From contig NZ_FO704550.1 in the NCBI RefSeq assembly GCF_000968195.1, positions 3,162,001-3,226,000 of the forward strand: a stretch of 64,000 bases of DNA, in the 5' to 3' direction. The stretch comes from Xenorhabdus doucetiae. Lineage in GTDB: Bacteria; Pseudomonadota; Gammaproteobacteria; Enterobacterales; Enterobacteriaceae. Below are positions 34,387-43,096 of the stretch, piece by piece. The position numbers were made by a program, and so were the translations under genes. Every line of letters begins with the position of its first letter. Position 1 is the stretch's first letter. A model generated the notes under the pieces. That model was not told where the DNA came from. It was given only the letters and a program-made list of their open reading frames with translations, and did no database searches.

Positions 34387-34809
34387 ATGAAACAACAAGG
34401 ATTTACATTAATTGAAGTGATGGTTGTTATGGCTATCGTATCTATTCTCGGAGCCATTGCCATTCCCAGTTATCAGGGATATATCCAAAAAGCGGCATTA
34501 ACCGATATGCTACAAGCTATTGTGCCTTATAAATCCGGTGTGGAACTGTGTCGCTTCGAAGCTGAAAATTACAAAGATTGCCACTCTGGCCATCCCTCGA
34601 TTCCATCAGGTCACAATAGCCGTTATATCAACACCATCTCAGTGAAAGAGGGAGAAATAACTGTATTGGGACAACAGAATCTCAATGGACTTCATGCCAC
34701 ATTGAGACCCAGCCAAGATACGAAAACTGGCCTTACCCAATGGAAAGCGATTTGTGAGTCTGAAAATGAATCGTTAAAAATAAAATGTCAGGAAACTTTG
34801 AAATTTTAA
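34387..34809 (+). CDS. ppdD: Type IV prepilin PpdD
   Basis: Major-pilin-like protein, 140 residues. It has a short type IV leader, MKQQG, cleaved before FTLIEVMVVMAIVSILGAIA, the methylated-Phe hydrophobic helix with Glu at mature position 5. The C-terminal half has four Cys (C58, C66 region and C136, C148 type pattern) able to form the pilin disulfide. ATG 34387 has AAAGGAG upstream. It starts the ppdD-hofB-hofC operon; no prepilin peptidase is in this window. Confidence 0.93.
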   Translation: MKQQGFTLIEVMVVMAIVSILGAIAIPSYQGYIQKAALTDMLQAIVPYKSGVELCRFEAENYKDCHSGHPSIPSGHNSRYINTISVKEGEITVLGQQNLNGLHATLRPSQDTKTGLTQWKAICESENESLKIKCQETLKF

Positions 34810-34887
34810 GCATCACTTTTCACAGCTAATCAGCTTTAAATTGAAGAGAAATTATTAAGTCACACCAATATCAAAGGAATAAAGATC

Positions 34888-36447
34888 ATGATAAATAAGG
34901 ATCATCTCTTGATGGAAAAAGAAATAAAAGAACTATGCCAACGGCATCAGGCGATTGTTATAAAAAAAGACTCTCACACGATCACCATTGCCTGTAGCCA
35001 ATCACCTAATGAAGATTTCATCGCTGCACTAAGATTTATTTCAGGTTTAATCGTTAATGTCGATATTTGGCCACAAGCAAAAATAGAATCCATGCTGACA
35101 CAAGAAAATTCATTAATATCAGCAAAGAATTACTGTTCAGAAAGTGATGAAGAGGAACCGTATCGCATAGAGCACCTTGATAGCAATCATTCCCGTCATC
35201 ATAATCTAATGCAAACAAATGATCTCCATGATGAGGAAATAGACACCCCGGTTATTCAGCTAATTAACCAGACGATCTTAACTTCAATACAAAAAAGGGC
35301 TTCAGATATTCACCTTGAGCCTTCTCAACGTGGCTATCAGATACGTATTCGAGTTGATGGTGCATTGCATTCCATGCAGGCACCTCCTCCTCAAATGAAT
35401 ACCGGTATTCCTGCCCGCTTAAAAATCATGGCAAAACTCAACATTGCTGAAAAACGTCAGCCACAAGATGGGCAATTTGACTGGAGTGACAACAAAAACA
35501 GTTATGCGATACGGATATCAACACTCCCTACACTACATGGAGAAAAAATAGTCCTGCGTATTTTAAATACCATACACCAATTATCCTTAGAGCAATTGGG
35601 TTTGCCTGAATCACAATTACAACTTTTAAAACAGAAACTCCATTTACCACAAGGAATGATTTTAGTAACGGGACCAACCGGCAGCGGGAAAACGGTCACA
35701 TTGTATAGCTGTCTGCAATATTTAAACCAGGCTAAAAAGAATATTTGTAGCGTCGAAGATCCTGTTGAAATTCCCTTGGATGGCATCAACCAAACACCGG
35801 TTAATAACAAGATTGGTCTCGATTTTGCTAAAGTTCTCAGGGCATTATTACGGCAAGATCCCGATATTATTATGGTTGGTGAGATCCGTGACAACGAAAC
35901 CGCCGAAATATCAATGAAAGCAGCACAAACAGGGCACTTGGTTTTATCAACACTGCATACCAATTCCACTATTGATACGTTATCTCGTCTGCGTAATCTG
36001 GGGATCTCTGGCTATACCACAGCCTCATGTGTGAAATTAATCATCGCACAACGGCTGGTGCGTAAGCTCTGCCCCCATTGCCGACAACAAGACAATATCC
36101 CTACCGTGATCCCTGATACTGTTCATTCAGAGAATATTTACTCAACAAAGGAAGCTGTCTCTGCCAGATCGGGTTCTATAAAACAACCGCTGTCAATAAA
36201 AAAATGGCATGCAGTAGGTTGTGATCACTGTTTTTCTGGCTACTACGGCAGAACTGCCATCTATGAATTTCTCGAAGTCAAACCTGAACTCCAGCAAACT
36301 CTGTCTGAGTGTTCTAACGCCAGCCTTTCACATTTACTTGCTTCTCAGCAGAATGCAACGCTTTTTTCAGCGGGGCTGACATTAGTGGAGAAAGGAATAA
36401 CGACTCTTGAAGAGATTTATCAGATTACAGGCCATGAAACCGTATGA
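34888..36447 (+). CDS. hofB: Type IV pilus assembly ATPase (GspE/PilB family)
   Basis: 519-residue hexameric secretion ATPase that drives pilin polymerisation. It has Walker A GPTGSGKT (262-269), Walker B IIMVGEIRD (about 327-335), the His box GHLVLSTLHTN (349-359) and a tetracysteine zinc site (CPHC at 395-398 and CDHC further on). The N-terminal 110 residues are less conserved, as usual. It lies 78 bases after ppdD and overlaps hofC by four bases. Its AT-rich codon use differs from the nearby housekeeping genes but resembles ppdD and hofC. Confidence 0.94.
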   Translation: MINKDHLLMEKEIKELCQRHQAIVIKKDSHTITIACSQSPNEDFIAALRFISGLIVNVDIWPQAKIESMLTQENSLISAKNYCSESDEEEPYRIEHLDSNHSRHHNLMQTNDLHDEEIDTPVIQLINQTILTSIQKRASDIHLEPSQRGYQIRIRVDGALHSMQAPPPQMNTGIPARLKIMAKLNIAEKRQPQDGQFDWSDNKNSYAIRISTLPTLHGEKIVLRILNTIHQLSLEQLGLPESQLQLLKQKLHLPQGMILVTGPTGSGKTVTLYSCLQYLNQAKKNICSVEDPVEIPLDGINQTPVNNKIGLDFAKVLRALLRQDPDIIMVGEIRDNETAEISMKAAQTGHLVLSTLHTNSTIDTLSRLRNLGISGYTTASCVKLIIAQRLVRKLCPHCRQQDNIPTVIPDTVHSENIYSTKEAVSARSGSIKQPLSIKKWHAVGCDHCFSGYYGRTAIYEFLEVKPELQQTLSECSNASLSHLLASQQNATLFSAGLTLVEKGITTLEEIYQITGHETV

Positions 36448-37643
36448 AAATAGAATATATTTATCAATGGCAGGCAATTAACCAGAACGGCAAAGCAATA
36501 AAAGGAGAGTGTATTGGTCACAACAAAAGAAGTGTGTTCCAGCACCTCAGCCATCTCGATCTTCAACCCTATACTATTAAATGTAAAAAAATCATTTATT
36601 ACAGCAAAAAGGAAATGGCATATTGCCTACATTTTATTCATCAGTTAAGCACATTACTGACATCCGGCATCCCTTTACTCAAGGGACTGTCTATTTTATT
36701 GCAAGAGTGTAAATATGCTCTCTGGCGATGTGTATTGGTGGATATGATTCAGAAAATTCGTCAGGGAGAATCATTTTCCTCAACACTCGCATATTATCCG
36801 AAGCTATTTTCTCCCTTGTTCTGCCAACTTATCGCAGTAGGCGAGCAAACGGGTCAGCTTGAAAACTGTTGTCAATTAATCATTAATCGATTGGAACAGC
36901 AGAATATATTGAAGAAGAAAATTCAGAAAGCCTATCGCTATCCCTTGATAGTCGCTTTTGTGAGTCTTTTGGTGATTATTTTGATGTTGATTTTCGTTCT
37001 GCCAGAATTTCGACAAGTCTATGCTTCATTAAATGCCACTCTGCCTCTGTTAACTCAGTGGGTTCTAGCTGGTTCTGATTTATTGATCCATCATGGGATA
37101 TTACTACTGTTAATAATACTGATATCGTTAATGAGTTATCTATGGCTACGCCATCGTTTTCCCATTTTTAAAGCAAAAGAAAAAATGCTTTTTCTGAGAC
37201 TGCCCATTTTTAAGCAACTCACTATTTATCAACAGGCTAATCAAATATTTCATATCCTGTTTATGACACAAAAAGCGGGATTGACGCTCATGACAGGGCT
37301 TGAATGTGCTCTAAATGCAACTCAGCATCCTGTTTTTATTGCTGGAGTAAAAAGCCTGCACAAACAAATTCAACAAGGCATTCCAATGAGTGAGGCATTA
37401 AAACAAACAGCCTATTTCCCTTCGCTATGCCAACAATTTGTCACGATAGGTGAAGAGTCAGGAGAATTAGAATTATTTCTATTCAGTCTTGCACAATGGT
37501 ATCAAGAAAAATCAATCAACCTTGCTGACAGTTTGATTCAATTATTGGAGCCTTTACTGATGCTGATAATGGCTTTGATTGTTGGTTTATTATTACTGGC
37601 GATGTACCTGCCTATTTTTCAATTAGGCGCAATATTAACGTAA
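36444..37643 (+). CDS. hofC: Type IV pilus inner membrane platform protein (GspF/PilC family)
   Basis: 399 residues with the duplicated T2SSF domain: FIHQLSTLLTSGIPLLKGL in the first half and FHILFMTQKAGLTLMTGL in the second, each followed by a VGEQTGQLE / IGEESGELE motif. Three membrane helices are at about 170-190, 210-230 and the C-terminus. It anchors the ATPase HofB to the pilus base. The start overlaps the hofB stop (ATGA). In E. coli guaC follows; here coaE comes next. Confidence 0.93.
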   Translation: MKIEYIYQWQAINQNGKAIKGECIGHNKRSVFQHLSHLDLQPYTIKCKKIIYYSKKEMAYCLHFIHQLSTLLTSGIPLLKGLSILLQECKYALWRCVLVDMIQKIRQGESFSSTLAYYPKLFSPLFCQLIAVGEQTGQLENCCQLIINRLEQQNILKKKIQKAYRYPLIVAFVSLLVIILMLIFVLPEFRQVYASLNATLPLLTQWVLAGSDLLIHHGILLLLIILISLMSYLWLRHRFPIFKAKEKMLFLRLPIFKQLTIYQQANQIFHILFMTQKAGLTLMTGLECALNATQHPVFIAGVKSLHKQIQQGIPMSEALKQTAYFPSLCQQFVTIGEESGELELFLFSLAQWYQEKSINLADSLIQLLEPLLMLIMALIVGLLLLAMYLPIFQLGAILT

Positions 37644-37775
37644 CAAGATATTTACATGTTTCGCTATTTTCTCTTAAGGTCGCAATAACAGGAATTGTAG
37701 GTGTTTGTTTATAGCTCATCAGCTTTCCTTGGGTTACAATTTGATTATGCTATCAGAGATATTTAAAGGGATAGA

Positions 37776-38399
37776 ATGACTTATATTGTTGCACTTACAG
37801 GTGGAATCGGTAGCGGTAAAACGACTATCTCTAATGTATTTTCATCCCTTGGTGTCCCGCTTGTTGATGCAGATATTATCGCCAGAGACGTTGTAGCGCC
37901 TGGCACTCCCGCATTACAAGCAATCACAGCGCACTTTGGGCCCGACATATTATTACCCGATGGCAGCCTTAATCGCGCCATGTTACGCCAAAAAATTTTT
38001 GCTGTCCCGGAAGAAAAACAGTGGCTCAATGCCCTGTTACATCCCCTGATCCAAAGAGAAACACAGCGGCAATTGAACCAAGTGACAGCCCCCTACGCCA
38101 TATGGGTGGTTCCTCTACTCATTGAAAACAACTTAATGCACTTGGCAGATCGTATTTTAGTTGTCGATGTCCCAACTGAAGTACAGATTAACCGAACAAT
38201 GGCTCGTGATGGAGTGAGCCGTGAGCACGTCGAAAATATTCTGGCTGCACAGGCCAGCCGTCAGGACAGACTGGAAAAGGCAGATGATGTCATCGTCAAC
38301 CACAGCAGTGAACAGGGCATTACCTCCCGTGTGGCCGAATTACATCTACAGTATTTAAAACAAGCAAAATCAGTCAGACAGGAAAACCGTAATGAGTGA
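37776..38399 (+). CDS. coaE: Dephospho-CoA kinase
   Basis: Last step of CoA synthesis: phosphorylates the 3' hydroxyl of the dephospho-CoA ribose. The 207-residue product has the P-loop GGIGSGKT (9-16), DADIIARDVV and the lid-region motif AAQASRQDRLEKADDVI. AAAGGGAT precedes ATG 37776. It overlaps zapD by eight bases, forming coaE-zapD-yacG. Confidence 0.96.
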   Translation: MTYIVALTGGIGSGKTTISNVFSSLGVPLVDADIIARDVVAPGTPALQAITAHFGPDILLPDGSLNRAMLRQKIFAVPEEKQWLNALLHPLIQRETQRQLNQVTAPYAIWVVPLLIENNLMHLADRILVVDVPTEVQINRTMARDGVSREHVENILAAQASRQDRLEKADDVIVNHSSEQGITSRVAELHLQYLKQAKSVRQENRNE

Positions 38400-39162
38400 C
38401 ATAATGAGTGATGCAACTTCCACTATTATTTTTGAACATCCACTCAATGAAAAAATGCGTTCATGGCTGAGGATTGAATCTTCATTGCAACAGTTGGAAC
38501 AACAACGCCATCTGGATTCTCAAGCCAGTAGCCTCTCGTTTTTCCGTACCATTGCCGAATTAATTGAGATCCTAGAACGTGGTGAAGTCCGTTCTGAACT
38601 ATTAAAAGAGTTAGATCGCCAGCAGACAAAATTAAAACAATGGCTCAGCGCGCCAAATGCCGATACGGCTATGATCCATCGTTTGACGGAGCAACTTAAA
38701 GAACGCAGTGTTGCTTTAAACCAAGCCCCTCGGCTTAGTCAATATATTAAAGAAGATCGTATGATCAGCATAGTACGCCAGCGACTCAGTATCCCCGGTG
38801 GATGTTGTAGTTTTGACTTGCCAACACTGCATCTGTGGCTACATCTGCCACAGTCCGTCAGGGATGAATCTGTCAAAATCTGGCTAAACAGCCTACGCCC
38901 ATTACAACAAGCCTTGGAAAGCATACTGGAACTCATACGCCACTCTGCCATTTTCACCCCTAAAGCCAGCCACAACGGGTTTTATCAAGGGAATGCAGAT
39001 GAAGCCGATTTGCTAAGATTAAAATTGGATGTTGTACCAAATGCTTTGGTTTACCCACAAATCTCCGGCTATAAGACACGTTTCGCCATCCGTTTCTTAC
39101 CAATGGATAGTGAGCATGGTGTTGTACCTGCCCATTTGTCATTTGAATTGGCCTGCTGTTAA
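38392..39162 (+). CDS. zapD: Cell division protein ZapD
   Basis: Cross-links FtsZ filaments early in division. The 256-residue product matches E. coli ZapD (247) with FEHPLNEKMRSWLRIE near the start, GEVRSELLKELDRQ, and the highly conserved RQRLSIPGGCCSFDLPTLH, ending FELACC. I took ATG 38392, with AGGA upstream; ATG 38404 is an alternative that would remove the unconserved first four residues. Confidence 0.95.
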   Translation: MSDIMSDATSTIIFEHPLNEKMRSWLRIESSLQQLEQQRHLDSQASSLSFFRTIAELIEILERGEVRSELLKELDRQQTKLKQWLSAPNADTAMIHRLTEQLKERSVALNQAPRLSQYIKEDRMISIVRQRLSIPGGCCSFDLPTLHLWLHLPQSVRDESVKIWLNSLRPLQQALESILELIRHSAIFTPKASHNGFYQGNADEADLLRLKLDVVPNALVYPQISGYKTRFAIRFLPMDSEHGVVPAHLSFELACC

Positions 39163-39164
39163 CA

Positions 39165-39213
39165 TATACCCAATAGATTTCAGGTTGCAGCGACGTGAAA
39201 ATGGAAGGTATCA
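39165..39213. repeat. Mini-ERIC between zapD and yacG
   Basis: TATACCCAATAGATTTCAGG begins two bases after the zapD stop, then GCGACGTGAAAATGGAAGGT leads to ATCA, which resembles an ERIC right end. The element has ends but no core, about 49 bases, and it lies in the untranslated gap before yacG. Confidence 0.55.
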
Positions 39214-39241
39214 CCTTCAAATCAAGCAGGAGAAAAGTAAT

Positions 39242-39436
39242 ATGTCTGAAGTATTGACTGTCGAATGTCCAACGTGTGGCAACACGGTAATATGGGGAGA
39301 AATTAGCCCATATCGCCCATTTTGTAGCAAACGTTGCCAATTAATTGACTTGGGTGAATGGGCCAATGAGGAAAAGAAAATACCCAGCCAAAGCGACAGT
39401 TCAGAAAATGATAACTGGAGCGAAGAGCCAGAATAA
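39242..39436 (+). CDS. yacG: DNA gyrase inhibitor YacG
   Basis: 64-residue zinc protein that inhibits GyrB in E. coli. The four zinc ligands are in CPTCG and FCSKRC, followed by LIDLGEWANEEKKIP and an acidic tail SEEPE, matching E. coli YacG. AGGAG lies nine bases before ATG 39242. The frame is open upstream to 39029 inside zapD, but only this start gives the conserved protein. Confidence 0.96.
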   Translation: MSEVLTVECPTCGNTVIWGEISPYRPFCSKRCQLIDLGEWANEEKKIPSQSDSSENDNWSEEPE

Positions 39437-39441
39437 TCCAA

Positions 39442-39501
39442 GTCATATTATCAATATAATATGACGAATATCATAGCGGCGCCTATTTTATTTGGTGCCG
39501 C
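39442..39501. terminator. Double hairpin between convergent yacG and mutT
   Basis: Two stems in succession: GTCATATTA / TAATATGAC (39442-39450 with 39457-39465), then GCGGCGCC / GGTGCCGC (39476-39483 with 39494-39501, one G-T type mismatch). They fill the gap between two convergent genes; T-runs are weak. Confidence 0.5.
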
Positions 39502-39543
39502 GGCATATTGAATTATTAGAATGTTAATATATTAAAAAACGTT

Positions 39544-39948
39544 TTAACGGGAACCATTTTGGGTTAGAAAGCCTACAATGCTACGGTTTGCCGGAGGAAA
39601 TTCATCAGCAACTAACTCTGATTGTAAAACCCAACGGGAAGGTTGCCCTTCTTTACCAAATGGCTCGTCTTCCCACTTGTCAACCAGGAAAAAATCCAGC
39701 GTGATGCTTCTGTCAGGGAAATCATGCTTGATGGTGTCAATTAACTCACAGTGCGTTACCGTGATCCCAACCTCTTCTTTTAATTCTCGAATCAATGCTT
39801 GTTCAGGTGTTTCTCCCTGTTCAAGTTTTCCTCCGGGAAACTCCCAAAAGCCACCCATGTGTGCATCAACGCTACGCTGAGTGATAAAAATTTCATCATT
39901 ACTATTTTTAATGATACCGGCTGCAATATGCAGGTGTTTTTTTTCCAT
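39544..39948 (-). CDS. mutT: 8-oxo-dGTP diphosphatase MutT
   Basis: Sanitises 8-oxo-dGTP to prevent A:T to C:G transversions. The 134-residue product has the Nudix box beginning GGKLEQGETPEQALIRELKE and ending EVG, and the EFPDR/FPPANRS regions of MutT. ATG 39948 has GAGGAA upstream; the frame opens four codons earlier without support. It follows secA on the same strand, with an ERIC-like element in the gap. Confidence 0.95.
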   Translation of the reverse strand: MEKKHLHIAAGIIKNSNDEIFITQRSVDAHMGGFWEFPGGKLEQGETPEQALIRELKEEVGITVTHCELIDTIKHDFPDRSITLDFFLVDKWEDEPFGKEGQPSRWVLQSELVADEFPPANRSIVGFLTQNGSR

Positions 39949-39978
39949 GCTATTCCTCAAATAAATTTCATTGAAATA

Positions 39979-40083
39979 TATACCCTATAAACTGCAAGTT
40001 GCAGTCTGCAAAATGAAAGCAGCTAACTATCTCCCCGCGCCGCGGAGGAGATAGTCAATGTATCTTGAAGTACGATGAGTATA
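39979..40083. repeat. ERIC-end-bounded MITE between mutT and secA
   Basis: 105 bases, starting TATACCCTATAAACTGCAAG and ending with CTTGAAGTACGATGAGTATA. The inside is not ERIC core; it carries a strong hairpin, ACTATCTCC...GGAGATAGT, around a GC-rich loop. It follows the end of secA on the minus strand, so the hairpin could also act on secA transcript 3' ends. Confidence 0.6.
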
Positions 40084-40206
40084 TTCTTGCAGAGTAAGAT
40101 TTAAGGGTTTTCATTAAACAAGCAGTGCCAATGATGACAGGGATCGTCAGTGCATTGACACTATTATTATTGGTGCAACTAATATTATTGGTGCAACTGA
40201 CTTTAC

Positions 40207-42915
40207 TTATAAGCGGCCGTGGCAATGCTTATATTTTTTGCCAGAACCACATGGGCAAGGATCATTGCGGCCAACTTTACGCTCTCCCGTTGCCATTTGA
40301 GCTTCAGCTTGTGACATCAACGCACCCTGTTCAACTTCATGGCTCAAATGTTGTTGTCTTGCCAAACGTTCAGCCTCTTCACGACGCTGTTGCTCAAGCG
40401 CCTCGACTTCTTCCGGCATTCTAACCTGGACTTTGCTCAAGGTACTGATCACTTCATATTTCAGTGATTCCAGCATGTTGGCAAACATGGCAAAAGATTC
40501 ACGCTTGTATTCCTGTTTTGGATCTTTCTGTGCATAACCGCGCAGATGAATGCCTTGGCGCAGGTAATCCATTGCAGCCAAGTGCTCTTTCCACAATGTG
40601 TCCAAGGTTTGCAACATGATGCCTTTTTCAAAACTACGCATCATTTCTGCACCGACGATCTCTTCTTTCTGCTGATAGATTTCGATCGCTTTTTCAAGAA
40701 TACGTTCACGCAACGTTTCTTCGTGTAATTGAGGCTCTTTGTCCAGCCACTCTTTAATCGGCAGATCCAAATCAAACTCGTTGACTAAACGCTCCTGTAA
40801 GCCTTCAACATCCCACATTTCTTCCAATGATTGCGGTGGAATATAAGCATCAATAGTGACCTTGAAGACATCTTCGCGGATACTGGTGATGGTTTCGCTG
40901 ACATCGCTGACATCCAGCAAGTCGTTACGTTGAGCATAAATCGCGCGGCGCTGATCGTTCGCAACATCATCATATTCAAGTAATTGTTTACGGATATCAA
41001 AGTTGCGGCTCTCAACTTTACGTTGGGCATTAGCAATCGCTTTAGTCACCCACGGGTGTTCAATTGCTTCTCCCGGCTGCATACCCAGTTTACGCATCAT
41101 GCCCGTCACACGATCGGAAGCAAAAATGCGCATCAAGGCGTCTTCCATTGAGAGGTAAAAGCGTGAAGATCCCGCATCCCCCTGACGTCCCGCACGACCA
41201 CGTAACTGGTTATCAATACGGCGTGATTCATGACGCTCTGTACCGACAATATGTAAGCCGCCCGCTGCCAACACTGCGTCATGGCGCTCTTGCCACTCGG
41301 CCTTGATTTTCTCGATTTGCGCTTCCGTTGGCTCTTCCAGCTTAGCGACTTCCGCCTGCCAACTTCCGCCCAACATGATATCTGTACCACGTCCCGCCAT
41401 GTTGGTTGCAATCGTCACGGTGCCAGACTGACCCGCCTGCGCGATGATGTCAGCTTCCATCGCATGGAATTTTGCGTTCAGTACGTTGTGGTTAATGCCA
41501 GCTTTAGTCAATGCCTTGGACACAAGTTCTGATTTTTCAATCGAGATGGTCCCCACCAAAACAGGCTGGCCAGCGCTTGTCCGCTCTTTGATATCTTCAA
41601 TAATCGCTTCAATTTTTTCCGCTTCGGTCATGTAGACCAGATCCGATAAGTCCTGGCGGATCATTGGACGATTGGTTGGAATGACGATGGTATCTAGTTT
41701 ATAAATGGAACTGAATTCAAAGGCTTCCGTGTCGGCTGTGCCCGTCATCCCTGCCAGTTTTTCGTATAAACGGAAATAGTTCTGGAAGGTGATTGAAGCC
41801 AGTGTCTGGTTTTCATTCTGAATTTCGACACCTTCTTTAGCTTCCACGGCTTGGTGTAGGCCATCGGACCAACGGCGCCCTTGCATGGTACGCCCGGTAT
41901 GTTCATCCACGATGATAACTTCGCCGTCTTTAACAATATAATCAACATCACGGGTAAACAGGGCATGAGCACGCAGGGCGGCTGTCACATGGTGCATCAG
42001 CATGATATTGGTCGGTGAATACAAGGATTCGCCTTCATCCATCAATTTGGCATCCACCAATAACTCTTCAATCAGTACCAGACCACGCTCTGTCAAGTTG
42101 ACTTGACGTGATTTTTCATCAACAGAGAAATGCCCTTCTCCCTGGAAGGTATCCGAATCCTCTTTTTCCTGACGAACCAGATTCGGGATCAGCTTATCTA
42201 CTTTGATATAAAGCTCAGAACTGTCTTCCGCCGGCCCTGAAATAATCAATGGGGTACGCGCTTCATCGATCAGAATAGAGTCAACCTCATCCACCAGCGC
42301 ATAGTGCAGCTTGCGTTGAACACGTTCTTCCGGACTAAAGGCCATATTGTCACGCAGATAGTCAAAACCAAATTCATTATTAGTACCGTAAGTGATATCC
42401 GCAGCATAGGCTTCACGCTTTGCCGGTGCTGGCATACCCGGTAAGTTAATGCCGACACTCAAGCCAAGGAATTCAAACAGTGGACGGTTATTTTCCGCAT
42501 CGCGCTGTGCCAGATAATCATTCACAGTAACGACATGAACACCTTTGCCAGTTAACGCGTTCAGATAAGCCGGCAATGTTGCGGTCAGTGTTTTACCTTC
42601 ACCTGTGCGCATCTCTGCGATACAGCGTTCATTCAATACCATCCCGCCCAGTAACTGCACATCAAAGTGACGCATACCAAATACACGTTTACTGGCCTCA
42701 CGCACAGTGGCAAACGCTTCTGGCAGAATTTTATCCAGTGACTCTCCCTCTTTTAAACGGGCATGAAATTGCGCCGTTTTCGCTTTCAGCTCTTCATCAG
42801 AGAGTTTTTCAAAATCCGGTTCCATGTGGTTGATCACATCAACCATTTTGCGCAAACGGCGCAAAGTACGGTCATTACGGCTACCAAAAATTTTTGTTAG
42901 TAATTTAATCAGCAT
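40207..42915 (-). CDS. secA: Preprotein translocase ATPase SecA
   Basis: Motor of the Sec translocon. The 902-residue product matches E. coli SecA (901): Walker A MRTGEGKT (105-109 core), DEVDSILIDEARTPL, GTDIMLGG, and a C-terminal zinc tail with C887, C889 and C898 before GRL. Its expression is controlled in E. coli by the upstream secM arrest peptide. Here the secM-secA gap is 181 bases and contains an inserted mini-ERIC. Confidence 0.98.
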   Translation of the reverse strand: MLIKLLTKIFGSRNDRTLRRLRKMVDVINHMEPDFEKLSDEELKAKTAQFHARLKEGESLDKILPEAFATVREASKRVFGMRHFDVQLLGGMVLNERCIAEMRTGEGKTLTATLPAYLNALTGKGVHVVTVNDYLAQRDAENNRPLFEFLGLSVGINLPGMPAPAKREAYAADITYGTNNEFGFDYLRDNMAFSPEERVQRKLHYALVDEVDSILIDEARTPLIISGPAEDSSELYIKVDKLIPNLVRQEKEDSDTFQGEGHFSVDEKSRQVNLTERGLVLIEELLVDAKLMDEGESLYSPTNIMLMHHVTAALRAHALFTRDVDYIVKDGEVIIVDEHTGRTMQGRRWSDGLHQAVEAKEGVEIQNENQTLASITFQNYFRLYEKLAGMTGTADTEAFEFSSIYKLDTIVIPTNRPMIRQDLSDLVYMTEAEKIEAIIEDIKERTSAGQPVLVGTISIEKSELVSKALTKAGINHNVLNAKFHAMEADIIAQAGQSGTVTIATNMAGRGTDIMLGGSWQAEVAKLEEPTEAQIEKIKAEWQERHDAVLAAGGLHIVGTERHESRRIDNQLRGRAGRQGDAGSSRFYLSMEDALMRIFASDRVTGMMRKLGMQPGEAIEHPWVTKAIANAQRKVESRNFDIRKQLLEYDDVANDQRRAIYAQRNDLLDVSDVSETITSIREDVFKVTIDAYIPPQSLEEMWDVEGLQERLVNEFDLDLPIKEWLDKEPQLHEETLRERILEKAIEIYQQKEEIVGAEMMRSFEKGIMLQTLDTLWKEHLAAMDYLRQGIHLRGYAQKDPKQEYKRESFAMFANMLESLKYEVISTLSKVQVRMPEEVEALEQQRREEAERLARQQHLSHEVEQGALMSQAEAQMATGERKVGRNDPCPCGSGKKYKHCHGRL

Positions 42916-42984
42916 AATTAGTGCATCTCAGACAAGGCTATGGTTGTAGCCAATCAATCATTCTTCAAAATTGCCTTATTCAAC

Positions 42985-43048
42985 TATACTCGTCACACTT
43001 CAAGAGGCATTTATTTTGTGAGCTGCAACTTGAAGTTTATCGGGTATA
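42985..43048. repeat. Mini-ERIC inserted between secM and secA, with flanking direct repeat
   Basis: The element runs from TATACTCGTCACACTTCAAG to CTGCAACTTGAAGTTTATCG and GGTATA, about 63 bases, with complementary ends. An 8-base direct repeat TATTCAAC lies at 42977-42984 and 43047-43054, overlapping the last two bases, as left by an insertion event. Confidence 0.65.
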
Positions 43049-43096
43049 TTCAACTTAGAATGAATAAGACAGCAGTATTAAAGCAAAAATAAATGA

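Noticed and set aside
40125..40424. Plus-strand frame with a hydrophobic repeat (LLLLVQLILLVQL)
   Set aside because: The hydrophobic part is made by the tandem repeat and the rest is antisense to secA; no ribosome site.
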